DNA of 64,000 bases from Muricea muricata (taxonomy: Eukaryota; Cnidaria; Anthozoa; Malacalcyonacea; Plexauridae): contig OY979717.1 in assembly GCA_963855995.1 (NCBI GenBank), positions 51,467,140-51,531,139 of the forward strand. Reading direction: 5' to 3'. Of this stretch, positions 45,035 to 55,129 are shown one piece after another. Below the pieces are notes generated by a model. The model was not told the DNA's origin. It searched no databases and was given only the letters and a program-made list of their open reading frames with translations. Both the position numbers and the translations under genes were made by a program. The number at the start of each line of letters is the position of its first letter. Position 1 is the first letter of the stretch.

Positions 45035-45705
45035 TTAAAATTATTGTCGTTTACCAAACAAAAAAGACACCTTTCTTTCTACTTAACAAAGATAAATTTC
45101 CGGATTTTAATAAGGCCAATGTTATTTATGAATTTTCGTGCCGCCCTGGATGCGGTCATTCTTATATAGGCAAAACTGAACGCTCTTTGGAAACGAGACT
45201 TTCTGAACATGCTAACATCAACTCTTACAAAACTAGCGCAATCACACAACACTTACTCAACTGTCCTGACGCTCTCTACCTAGCCAACTTAAATACATTT
45301 CCGGATCTTGACAGCTCTGAAGAGTTTTCTGACAAAATGCATTGTCCTGCTTCCTTGGTCTACACCAATTCTAAAATCTTGTATTCATGTAAATATAACA
45401 ATCCTAATCAGTTGCTTATACTAGAAGCGCTACTCATAAAACGTAAATTGCCAGAGTTAAATTGTCGACTCAAAGCCAGCAAACAATTATCTTTATTTTT
45501 GTAACGCTACATCTACCCACGCATTCCTAGCATCAATGTTCTTCACCTGATTGGCTAACAACAGCTTGCCAACTTTGTAGATATATAGCATAGTCTGTTT
45601 GTAACCTAATCTATTGGTTTGACAATGTCTATGGAATAAAGACGAAATATCACCGACTCCGTCGTTTTCTTGTTCTTTCTTGAATATCAGGAATTCAAGA
45701 TGTCT
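45035..45705 (+). mobile_element. Penelope-like element 2, plus arm, GIY-YIG and 3' end
   Basis: Continues the element interrupted at 41199: LKIIVVYQTKKTPFFLLNK, NVIYEFSCRPGCGHSYIGKT, RSLETRLSEHANINSYKTSA, ITQHLLNCPDALYLANLNTF, ending RKLPELNCRLKASKQLSLFL at 45504. Here the nuclease motif is intact (YIGKT) and the frame is open. The 3' tail to about 45705 matches the minus arm's tail. A hairpin-plus-GAAA motif lies at about 45619-45648. Confidence 0.88.
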
Positions 45706-45901
45706 ATTTTCGGAATTTGTTTTATTTTGTATTTCCTTAAGTTGTCTGCTTGTCGTGGTTTCTTTCCTCTCTATCTACCTAACAGTACTTTGAACACACT
45801 TGTACAGCTAACTTCCTCAAATTTGATGATCGCCGAAGATTTGGTTGGTATTTTGAGTTTATATATACAAGTGAACGAGATATTATCCTACGCGAGTGGG
45901 T

Positions 45902-46042
45902 GAATACCAACCTAAAATGATCTGGCTTTGTGATTGGACTTTTGAAACAAAGGTCACCATTGTTTGTGATTCGTTTATTGTCTTTCATTGTTATAATCAA
46001 CCACTCACAAAGCCTGTTAGTGTATAGATTGGTGACGACCCG
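45902..46042. repeat. Dispersed repeat, copy 2
   Basis: Related to 11781-11902: ACCAACCTAAAATGATCTGG, GGTCACCATTGTTTGTGATT, ATAATCAACCACTCACAAAG, TGGTGACGACCC. The surrounding 45705-46440 has no other recognisable feature. Confidence 0.65.
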
Positions 46043-46444
46043 GGCGAATTTTATTTATGCTCATTATGCTGCACTAGAATGAGCAAATGGTATGAAATTG
46101 CTCGTCTCGTCCCATTTAAGATTTTTGTAGAAGACTCAGGGGTTCAGTCTCTGACGATTAAAAAGAGGGGGAGGGGCTGCATTTTGTCTGCAACATTACA
46201 TGACCTTATCGCAAATTTTTTTTTTGGTCTCGAAAAGGAATCTTCGAGGGAGGAAATTTAAAAAAATGAAGAAGTATGAAGAAAATTCAACGAAATCTAA
46301 GAAATCAAAGCAAAAATCAAAATAGTTACTAAGAGGGATTTATGTTGCGTCTTTGATCTATCTCCACATTTGCCGATATTATATTTACGTGATTATAAAG
46401 TAATAAACACGATCATGTGGTTTCGTTACTCGCATTAGTTGCTT

Positions 46445-47170
46445 TCTTAGCCGGGAGCAAAGCGATTAAGTAGGTTCTTAGTAAGACGTTTAGGGAAACC
46501 ATTCCAAAAAGCGCGGAATTTGATAATATCAGAAAGTTCGTTAGACAAGAGTTCTTTGTTACTGCAGAGGATATAAGCCCGATGAATAAGTGACGTAGCC
46601 AAGCGGTTTTCCTACACCAGGTTGTAAAACTAGGTAAGTGTACGTATTGTGCTGTGTGGGTACATTTGCGATAAACTGAAGTACCATTATTAGGTGTAAT
46701 TTTGATGTCAAAAAAATAATAACTTAATCATCGGTAAAAAATTCATTAGTAAATTGCAACTGTGGGTGAAAAGAGTTGAGTCTGTCTAAAATAATCTCCG
46801 CAGAAACAAAGAACTCTTGTCTAACGAACTTTCTGATATTATCGCATTCTCTTCTTGGAACAGTTCTCCTAAACGTCTTGCTGAGAACCTTCTCAAACGC
46901 TTTGCTCCGGCTAAGAAAGCAACAAATAATGCGAGTAATGACACCACTGATCTGCACACTAATAACATCGCTCATCTTAACGAGTTAGACAACACACCGA
47001 ACATTTGGATTCTGCTATTATTCCTTGGTAAACGAGAAACTACTTTCCTTGCTAATTTTAGAAAGAAACTTCGGCATCTAATCAAACAACCAGTCAAATT
47101 TTCAACCCTATGGATTACCACCACCACCAATGCTTTCCTTAACGTGAAAGATATTATAACAAACTTACTT
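46445..47170. mobile_element. Penelope-like element 3, head-to-head RT-tail fragments
   Basis: The plus arm (46785-47170) encodes SWNSSPKRLAENLLKRFAP, then IWILLLFLGKRETTFLANF and RKKLRHLIKQPVKF, the same RT-tail layout as element 2 (SWNGFP..., KIWLKLPYLGRQGE). The minus arm (46445-46745) holds the inverted counterpart of the SWN...LLKRFAP part. The joint is near 46750. Stops and frameshifts are present in the minus arm. Confidence 0.7.
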
Positions 47171-47309
47171 GCAGGGAGGTTGGTTCGGAATTAACGCACC
47201 GAGGGGTCTGACAGCTGTTCGAACCTACCGAGCGAAGCGAGGTAGGTTCGGACAGCTGTCAGACCCCGAGGTGCGTTAATCCCGAACCAACCGAACCTGC
47301 AAGTAAGTT
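47164..47309. repeat. Near-perfect foldback palindrome
   Basis: Arms of about 65 bp: CTTGCAGGGAGGTTGGTTCG ... GGGGTCTGACAGCTGTTCG, and CGGACAGCTGTCAGACCCC ... CCAACCGAACCTGCAAG. The loop is about GAGCGAAGCGA. The arms are so alike that a cruciform or RNA hairpin is expected. It interrupts Penelope element 3. Related CAGGTTAGTTCGGAAAAAG repeats follow at about 47655-47712. Confidence 0.85.
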
Positions 47310-47740
47310 GGGTTTTTATCCCATACTAAACTTATCTTCTTGTGTTGTTTTCCGAGGCTCCCTGAGTCGCCGATGTATTTTGTCAACATTTTCTCTTTTT
47401 AAACTTATTGGTCTCTTAATATTTCTTTATCAGGGTCTCTATTGTCTTTAGTTTACAATTTTCCGTTTCTTTTTGCTTGGTTTCTGTGACGTCTTTAGCC
47501 CAAAAATGTTCTTTAAAGTGTAGGTTTAATCATCAGCTAAATTTTGTTCGCCATTGTTGTTGAGCAGTTTGAGGCGGACGGCAGCGTAAGCAGCAAGCTT
47601 GGGTTTTTGTAACCAATCAGAAAGCCGGTTTTATCGATAAAAGAGAAAAGCGGGTAAGTTCGGAAAAAGCAGGTTAGTTCGGAAAAAGCAGGTTAGTTCG
47701 AAAAAAACTTACCTGCTGAGAACCAATCAGAAGCCCGCTT

Positions 47741-48240
47741 TCATGACACATATGGGATAATACCCCTAAACATCTCCAAAGCTCTGTTCTGTTCAAATTC
47801 ACCTCCCCTGGTTCTATATATCTGTCTGAAGACTAGATCTAGGATTGAAGGCGTTGCTAATTTAATGACTACGAAATCTTGCAATGATTTTATATTAAAC
47901 CCAAATTTTCTGTTAAGTTTGCCTTTCAATGAATCATCCCCACAAACAGAAACTTTGATAGATAACACTGTAATTATTGATGAATCTAAACTTTGTTCCC
48001 TATTATTGTACAAAGAAGCATTTCATATCCATATAAACCCATACTTAATCACGGAACTAGAGCCTCTAAGAAACTAATCATATTTAATTAATGTTGACAG
48101 AGATATAACACGTGCTTTCTCTGTAATGTACATAGCTTTTGTAATTTTACCATAGCATTCATAAGTATCCTGATGATGACTGCATATAATAGTCGAAACG
48201 TTGATATTAAATGATCATAAAATTATTCGGCGTTTCCATT
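47741..48240 (+). mobile_element. Penelope-like element 3 (or a related copy), 3' end
   Basis: The plus strand reads PKHLQSSVLFKFTSPG (start of the GIY-YIG region) and, after frame changes, KLCSLLLYKEAFHIHINPYL, the usual nuclease tail. The non-coding end carries CTGATGATGACT...AGTCGAAACG. It is probably the continuation of 46785-47170 beyond the foldback insertion. Frames are broken. Confidence 0.6.
48170..48199 (+). ncRNA. Hammerhead-like core in the Penelope 3 3' end
   Basis: CTGATGA, a hairpin GACT/AGTC with loop GCATATAAT, then GAAAC. This matches the catalytic-core strands and stem II of a hammerhead. Stems I and III are not evident. Confidence 0.35.
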
Positions 48241-49680
48241 ATTTTGTAGTACACTCTGACATGTTTGTCATTGTTGCTAATTGTACAACAATATTGTTTT
48301 AATTTGTCAAAAATACGTTATGTTTATTAAATACTTTAAAAGCTTTCGAAGGAAACTTTATTGAAGAAAATTAATCTTTCAGCCATGAAAATCTAAGAAA
48401 ATGTTTGAGTTATTCTCATAGATAAGAAAACCAAGATAACTAAATGACGTCACTACCGGGCAAAAACGTTATGAATTGTATTACGAAAAGCAGGTTTTTG
48501 AGCTTTTTTGATGGTTTAACTGCTGCAAATTACGCTCAACTGGACTTTTTTGAAAATAGATCACTATTGCGGAGGTTTTGAACTCAAAATGAGAAGAGTG
48601 GGCTAGATTCTTACAAAATTATCGTTCGATAAAGATTTCGAGAAATGGACGTTTTGAACGGTTTCGTTAGTTTGCGTGGATTCTTGGACTTTTAACACTT
48701 CGAATCACGATCGATCGCATATTTAGAAAACGATGTTTATCATATATCAAATATCGCTCGTTAAAGACTTCTGGAGTAGACAACTGGTTGTTTAGTATGT
48801 TCTTGTAGTAAATCTGACGACTATAACTTTTTTGCAAATTAATACTACTAGTGATTTTGATTTTGAGCGTTATTTAGATTTTTGCTTAGTGTTAAATTTT
48901 AAATTGAATATCTGCATAAAATTTGTCCTTCAGTACAGGTACACTGCAAGTTTTGCAGGAGGCATCATGATTGACTTTAAGTTGGGATAAGCTAATAATG
49001 GACATGCAGCAGTTCTGCGTGCTTTGAACTTGCAGGGATGTCAAATTTATTACAAATGAAAATTAATTTGAACCCGTACGTCTACAATTTATAATACCAG
49101 ACAGTTTCTGAATTTTGATGACACAAAACCTGGTCATTTTAACAGATCTTCGCTTCAAGTATATTCAATGTTAATTTGATTCACGTATGTTATCAAGCCC
49201 CATGCATGTACACCTACACTTTAATAGTATTATGAGTCTCTAAAAATATGCTTAGCTGCTCAGATTTTCACAAATTATATATATTGATATCAATAATCGG
49301 GGTGGCCAGGGGGTGTCGTGGTATCCTATATATGCAATATAAATCTACAAAAATACCCAAAATTACGCTCCTAATTTAAAAAAATACCAAAAATATTGGA
49401 TCATGAAAATCCAAAAAATCCAAATTAATACCTGAAAAACTCGTAAATATACCATATACCCGATTTTAAAAACTACAATATATCGTATACCCAAAAACCC
49501 CTGGCCGACACTAAATAATCACAAATCAATAGAAACCCATTGGAAACATGGGTTTCTTTCATACTTATTTACATCGTTTGTTGTGGCATTTGTGCTACTT
49601 TGTCAGCAAATTATGCTGGATATTATGCCAGCATAATTTACCCAAGCCTACACACTGTTCCTCTGCTTGCTCCATTGAAC
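48241..49680. other. AT-rich stretch without recognisable gene
   Basis: No coding frame with family resemblance on either strand and no clear terminal repeats. A run of A-rich short repeats (AAAATACCCAAAATTACG, AAAATACCAAAAATATTGG) lies near 49350-49500. Confidence 0.5.
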
Positions 49681-49682
49681 TA

Positions 49683-50024
49683 AAGGGGGGATTGAAGCCA
49701 ATTTGATTAGTTTTTCTGAGTCTTTAGTTGAGATACTTCACGTAAAAAAATTGGGCAGCTATTAAAAAGTTGTATTTGGGGTAAAAATTTCGAGGCTTCG
49801 GGCAAAAGAAAAACAACTTAAAGTTTGAAGGAAAATTTGCTGTATTCTGCAAAATTGCAGTTGTTTTCGTATTTTTTAAGCATTTCTTTTTTGTCTAAAG
49901 TCTTAAATCTTTTTATATTAAATGTAACTTTTTAATAGCTTCAATTTGATACCGAGTTTGATCTTTGGCGTTAAGTATTTCGTCTCAAAACTTAGAAAAA
50001 CCAACTTGGCTTCATCCATTGTGG
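49683..50024. mobile_element. MITE next to the Gypsy 2 3' LTR
   Basis: Inverted ends AAGGGGGGATTGAAGCCAAT...AGTTTTTCTGAG and CTTAGAAAAACCAACTTGGC...TTCATCCATTGTGG. Inner arms share AGCTATTAAAAAGTT / AACTTTTTAATAGCT. No coding content. Confidence 0.7.
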
Positions 50025-50059
50025 TGAGTTAGCATTCCAGTTGTATGACAGTTCACTGC

Positions 50060-50146
50060 CTTGCTCCACCTTGCTCTCCCTTATTGCTTAGGCAACCGTC
50101 CTTTTCGCGCCTTCTGTTTCACCGATGTTCCGCAATGTTCAGACAT
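50060..50146 (-). repeat. Gypsy element 2, 3' LTR remnant
   Basis: Shares TAGGCAACCGT, CTTCTGTTTC and CAATGTTCAGACATCACA with 55040-55126. On the element strand it starts TGTGATGTCTGAACATTG, after a purine tract AAAAAAGAGA. The outer edge is uncertain because the two LTRs have diverged. Confidence 0.65.
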
Positions 50147-51307
50147 CACATCTCTTTTTTATCTTTACTAAGGCTATAAATATATAGGCTAACAGGTATT
50201 AACTGAGTTAAAACTTTAACAATTTTTTTGTTTTTCTGTGTTCAATGCTCCTTGTTGTGTTCCATTTTCAATGTTCAATGTTCCCATTTCTTTCTCTCTT
50301 CTTTGATTTGTTTGCTTGGCTTCACCGTCCCTCTTGGTGGTTATACCGCTGTGGTGGGCGTCTATGACGTTGATTTCGTTGCAAGTGTATGTTGATATTA
50401 GGTTCCAAATGTCTATTTGGGTACTGGTGTGGTGGATTGGGTTATTTGGTGGGTTAGAAGTTGGTTTCTGTGTTACTTGGCCAGTCATAGCTGAGAATAT
50501 CTTCCTTATGTAGGTCAAGGGGGTATCGAACTTCTCCATAACGCCTGTGGACTGGTTTGGTGATAACTTTTAATCGCTGAGTATCTCGTTTTCGGACTTG
50601 GCTCCTATTCTTGCTGTAATTTGTGTGCCCTGAATGTTAGTAACTTTGTATGGCTTTGGGTCATATCGTGGGTTGAATTTGGGTCGTTTCTAATGAAGAA
50701 GGACTTGATCTCCTATTTTGGGTGCTGTGTGGTGTGGCTCAATAGTGTCTGAGGAATTTGCAGATTTGTTCTTTCCTTCAATGTGGGCGATGTGACAGAT
50801 TTTGCTCACGGTTTTCATAAAATTTTCGGCTAGTCCATTGGCTTCTGGGTCCTCTGGGCTCACTATTATGCTTTGTATGCCAGCCTATTGCACATACTGA
50901 TGGTAATCATGTCCGTTAAATGGTGGTCCTCCATCGGTCTTGGCCATCTCTGAAAAGCCATAGGTGGGAAAGACACGGTCTAGATGGGGTATAACGTCTT
51001 AGGCAATGGTGTTACGAACAAATTCATCGATAATCACGAGAAGATCTTCACCGCTTGGCAATGCCCCCCGGAAGTCAATGTCAACTCGTTGGCACGGCCT
51101 GTCTGGTGGTGGTGTTGGTTTGAGTGGGTCGCGTTAATGCGTCGCTGGCAGCTGTTAATGCTTCGCTAGACCATAGTATCCAGATAAAAGACTATAGCTT
51201 GGCACGCAGTAGCTGTCTGCATTTTACGATTCCTAGATGGCCTTCATCTGGGAGGTCATCTGCAACTTTTTTGCGGATGCGCAGGTTTTCATCTATGTCT
51301 ATCATCA

Positions 51308-51512
51308 GGTAATCATTCCGTGTTCTCAGTATGGCGAATATAAATCTTAATCTAAACCCTAACCCTAACCCTAACCCAAACCCTAATCCAAACTAACCAG
51401 CGTTTTATTTGTTATATTTTAACTTTGATGGATTGAAGATTTAAAGATTTTATTAGATTTAGGGCTTGGATTAAAATTTAATTTCGCGTACTGAGATCAC
51501 GGAATTATTACC
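51308..51512. mobile_element. MITE carrying a telomere-like tract
   Basis: 205 bp with inverted ends GGTAATCATTCCGTGTTCTC and GAGATCACGGAATTATTACC, inserted in the Gypsy 2 integrase region. Its inner part contains CTAACCCTAACCCTAACCC (about 51355-51389) and, in the opposite arm, GATTTAGGGCTTGGATT. The telomere-like repeat therefore belongs to the element. Confidence 0.75.
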
Positions 51513-52496
51513 TATTATTATGCTTCTATATCCTGAGTTGCGTACTGGTAGAGAAGGATTGGGTGGCGCCTGCTCGATTGCTAGTCGCATGGATTAGTCT
51601 TGCCGGCCATGTATTTCATGGTGTACTAGAAATCTTGTACTTTCAGGCGGTGGCGTTCGATACGAGCATTGCTCTTCTTGCTGCCGTTGTAGATGAGGAT
51701 CAGTGGCTGACGGTCTGCATATAAGTCAAACGGGATACCAAGCAGATAGTAGCCGTTGATAATCATGCCCCGCGATTGGGCAAAAGATTCTTTTTCCATT
51801 CTCGAGTACTTCTGTTCACACGGTGTAAGGGCTCTACTAGCATAGTCAATGGGGATCCATGCATGTTCCCTGCGTGGTTTCTTGATATAGGCTGCAGGAT
51901 GCAATTCCTTCTGGTCATGCATCGGTTATATGGAGGGTTTTCAGTGTGGGTCGAATGGTCTCAGTGCTGTGCTACTGGTCATAGTCTGAAGAATTTCTTG
52001 CTATGCTTTCTGGCATTGGTCAGTCCAAAGGAATTTAGTGTTCTTTTTGGTGAGGTATCTCAGAGGCTTGGCGATCTGTGCATATGCATCTCTGTGTTGC
52101 ATTGAGCTGTCAAGCTTGGAGAAAGCTCTTGACATTCTGGGGCGGTCTCGCGTCCTCAATAGCTTGGATCTTTTTTGGATTTGCCGATATGCAGGACACT
52201 GAGGTCGTCCAAAGGGCCATTTTTCTCGTCAAATAGCGAGACCTTTCTCCTAAGGCAGGCATCTAGGTTTGCTTCGTGTTCTCCTGGTATCCGTCTCCAT
52301 ACCAAAATGTTGTCGTGGATGGACGTGTAGCCAGGCAAGTCGGCTAGTTCAGTAGTTGAGGAGACCCCAAAGAACTGAACCTTGAATCGATGTAGCCCCT
52401 CGTAAGTTTGAAATGTACCAATACACCGTGAATCTTCTTCTACCAGGCCAATCTGGTGATATCCATTACCCATGCATGTCCATATCTGAGAATCTG

Positions 52497-53111
52497 CTAG
52501 CTGAAAAGGTAACCAATTTTTATGCCTGTAGTAGTGATCTACATACACTGTCATATGTAAATGTGGTCGTCTGCCGAGCACATAGTGGTGGATATGGTCA
52601 GGGGAGCGATGAGAAAATTAAACTTCTATTAAACTGTATTGCTGTAATAAAAAAGTCAATTTTGTATTCAATCACAAGAAAAATTAGTTGCATTTTCAGA
52701 AAGCTAACAAGAAACTACGTATAAGACATTTAAACAGATTTCTCATTTTTCAAATTGTTTTCATTTATACAGTGTCAAAAACTTAGTACCTAGTCCTTTT
52801 CGCGAGATTTTGGTTGAATCTTCACGTTAAAAACAGCAATTACTCAAAAACTATTTAAAGAATCAAAAATCTGTTTAAAAGTCTTATATCTAGTTTTATC
52901 TTCCTTTTCTGAAAATACACTTCATTTTTCTTGTCATGGTATAAAATTTGACTTTTTTTATTACAGCAATACTGTTTAATAGAAGTTTAATTTTCTCATC
53001 GCCCCCCTGGCCATATCCACCACTGTGTGTTCGGCAGACAATCACTTTTTCATATGACAGTGTATGTAGATCACTACTACAGGCATAAAAATTGGTTACC
53101 TTTTCAGCTAG
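52497..53111. mobile_element. Long-arm TIR element inside the Gypsy 2 RT
   Basis: 615 bp with arms of about 200 bp. It starts CTAGCTGAAAAGGTAACCAA and ends TTGGTTACCTTTTCAGCTAG. The arms share TTATGCCTGTAGTAGTGATC and TTAAACTTCTATTAAACTGT and their complements. It splits the reverse transcriptase between the DMREANK and GYHQI blocks. No transposase. Confidence 0.85.
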
Positions 53112-54500
53112 GCTAGCATCCCTGGGCTCCCGGTCTATGTAGTTCGTGTCGGATCTCTTCTATCGTTTCCACATGGTGTTTGGTTCGGTGGAAGGCCTTG
53201 TTTGCTTCTCTCATATCTATGTTCATGCAAATTTGCCCTTTCTGTGTCTTTCCATAAGATACATGGGCACTGGTCCTAAGAGTCAACATCTCCAATCTTG
53301 TTTTCTTATATACTAATAATAATAGCTTATATTCATCCATCTTTACATAAAAAAATACAATGGACTTACAGTTTCAGTAAAAAGGTTATGCTACAAATAT
53401 ATCTTATACTACAAAAAAGAAATCTAAAGCTATTTACAAGTATTTACAGGCTCCTCCTGAAAAGAAGAGCTCATGCCTTTCAGTACATGAAAACAAAGAT
53501 GTTTTGCGATTACGGTCAATGTTCCTTAGGTTGTACCGATTGTTAGTTTGCTTAGGTAGAGCACTACGACAGGAATTGTTTGGATCTTTCACAATTCTGT
53601 CCACTTTGAGGCTGAGGCTTTGTAAGTGGAAACTGAGTTTTTATGGGGCAGTCTGGTCTATGTAGAAGCTGACTTCTTCATCTTTAAGGAGGCCTTTTCC
53701 CGACAAAGCCAATGGGTATTTCTCGATAATGGTCTGGACTCGGGTTTGTTGATCGACTGGGATAGACTGATCTGGGTATTTCTCAGATTTTATTGGGATG
53801 CCAGCTTTCTGTATGTTTGCTGTGATGCTTGCAGTGTCAGTTGATGAAATAGTGTCACGGGTCTGGGGTGAGTATGTGGCCACCTTTGTTGATGGTGAGT
53901 ATTCCTAGAGCTTTGGGATCCTCTTCTTCTAACAGTGGTTATATTTTGTGTACCTACGACATAAATGGTGGCCGAATGCTGTGTGCTCCATTACTAGATC
54001 GTAAAGAGACTGGGTGGTACTTCACCAAGGGTGGTAAGGTATCCTTCCGTACCATGAGGTCGGAATCTGGTTTATTTTCTTTGTTTAATTTGTCCGAGGC
54101 TTTCATGATCAGTCATCAGTGCATTTGAGTTTGAGGTGTGACTGTTTTTTTACATCGTGAGTCGACATATAGCTGCATTGTTAGTGTGGAGTAATATTTC
54201 GTTCTCTAGGTTGGTTGTGGTTATCTGTCTCATCTGAACGACTTCTAGATGGCTGACAGCTTAGTTATCATAACTGTATGTGGTGGGAGTGTCGTTGGCC
54301 TCTGGCGCTCTTATGGTATTATCTCTCTGGCAAGTGGGTGAACCTGAAAAGTGGTTCTTCTTTTTAGAATACACAGGTTTTTCCTTGTGCTGGGCATCTG
54401 CTGACATTGTGGGGCTTGTAGTGGGGTGGGCAATTTGGGAATTTACGTCTAAATGTGTTGATTAGGGCCTCTGGGCACTCTAGCGCTGTATTTGCCTGCC

Positions 54501-54546
54501 TGTGTGTGTATGTGTGTGTTGTGTGTGTGTGTGTGTGTGTGTGTGT
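54501..54546. repeat. (TG)n microsatellite
   Basis: Mostly uninterrupted TG dinucleotides. Open frames here encode only Cys-Val repeats and are not genes. Confidence 0.9.
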
Positions 54547-55019
54547 TAATTGTGTGACATCATCGACTGATGTTGCTCGGATTGTGCCACTGGCTTTGTG
54601 CTACTGTTTTTGTGCCTTGTTTACCATGCATCAACTTGTACATTGCTATTGAAACGTTGACGTGTTTGCGGCATGCTTTTCTTAGCTTTTCGAAGGCAAT
54701 TTTGAGAATGTCTTCGCCTGTATGCATAACTCCAGCGTTCTAGGCAAATTGTCGAAAATCCTGGCCGCCCCATAAAAGTGTAAGTCGTTGCCTTTGTTGT
54801 TATCCTTTACAATAGACTTGTATGTTGATACTAAAGATCGAATCGCTCTAGGTATTTTGACGGGTCTTGTCCTAGTTCGCACGGTTATCTAGCTGTGGCT
54901 ATGGCCAGATTGATTACTTCTGCCATCACATGTGTTTTTGATTTGACATCCTCGTTACCAGTGTAATATACTACTCTACTACAATGAATTTTATTTTTGT
55001 TTCTTTTCACTCTTACAAC

Positions 55020-55126
55020 AACGCTCTCTCCTTGCTTTCCTTTTGTCAACTAGGCAACCGTTCTTTTCCCCTCTTCTGTTTCTTTCCCAAATGTTCACTG
55101 ATGTCTCCCAATGTTCAGACATCACA
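55020..55126 (-). repeat. Gypsy element 2, 5' LTR remnant
   Basis: Direct repeat of the 50060-50146 segment (TAGGCAACCGTTCTTTTCCC, CAATGTTCAGACATCACA) with an extra ATGTTCACTGATGTCTCC. The inner edge is not sharply defined. Confidence 0.65.
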
Positions 55127-55129
55127 GAG

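Larger units (their letters stand above)
50147..54965 (-). pseudogene. Gypsy element 2, decayed gag-pol
   Basis: Minus-strand pieces in pol order. Spacer and RT start KYPDQSIPVDQQTRVQTIIE (53641-53883); RT ICMNIDMREANKAFHRTKHH (53113-53340); RT with GNGYHQIGLVEEDSRC and GTFQTYEGLHRFK (52156-52581); RNase H YASRALTPCEQKYSRMEKES and YADRQPLILIYNGSKKSNAR (51626-51922). Integrase fragments (50560-51330) include VDIDFRGALPSGEDLLVIID, KTDGGPPFNG and PEDPEANGLAENFMK. A gag remnant is at about 54682-54882. Many stops and frameshifts, and nested MITEs at 51308-51512 and 52497-53111, make it inactive. A primer-site-like TGGTAACGAGGATG lies on this strand near 54949-54962. Confidence 0.85.

Noticed and set aside
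47741..48013. 90-codon minus-strand frame as a gene
   Set aside because: It is antisense to the Penelope 3' coding remnant, which has recognisable motifs on the plus strand.
51352..51389. Interstitial telomere as a chromosome-fusion scar
   Set aside because: The tract lies inside a MITE with its own inverted ends.
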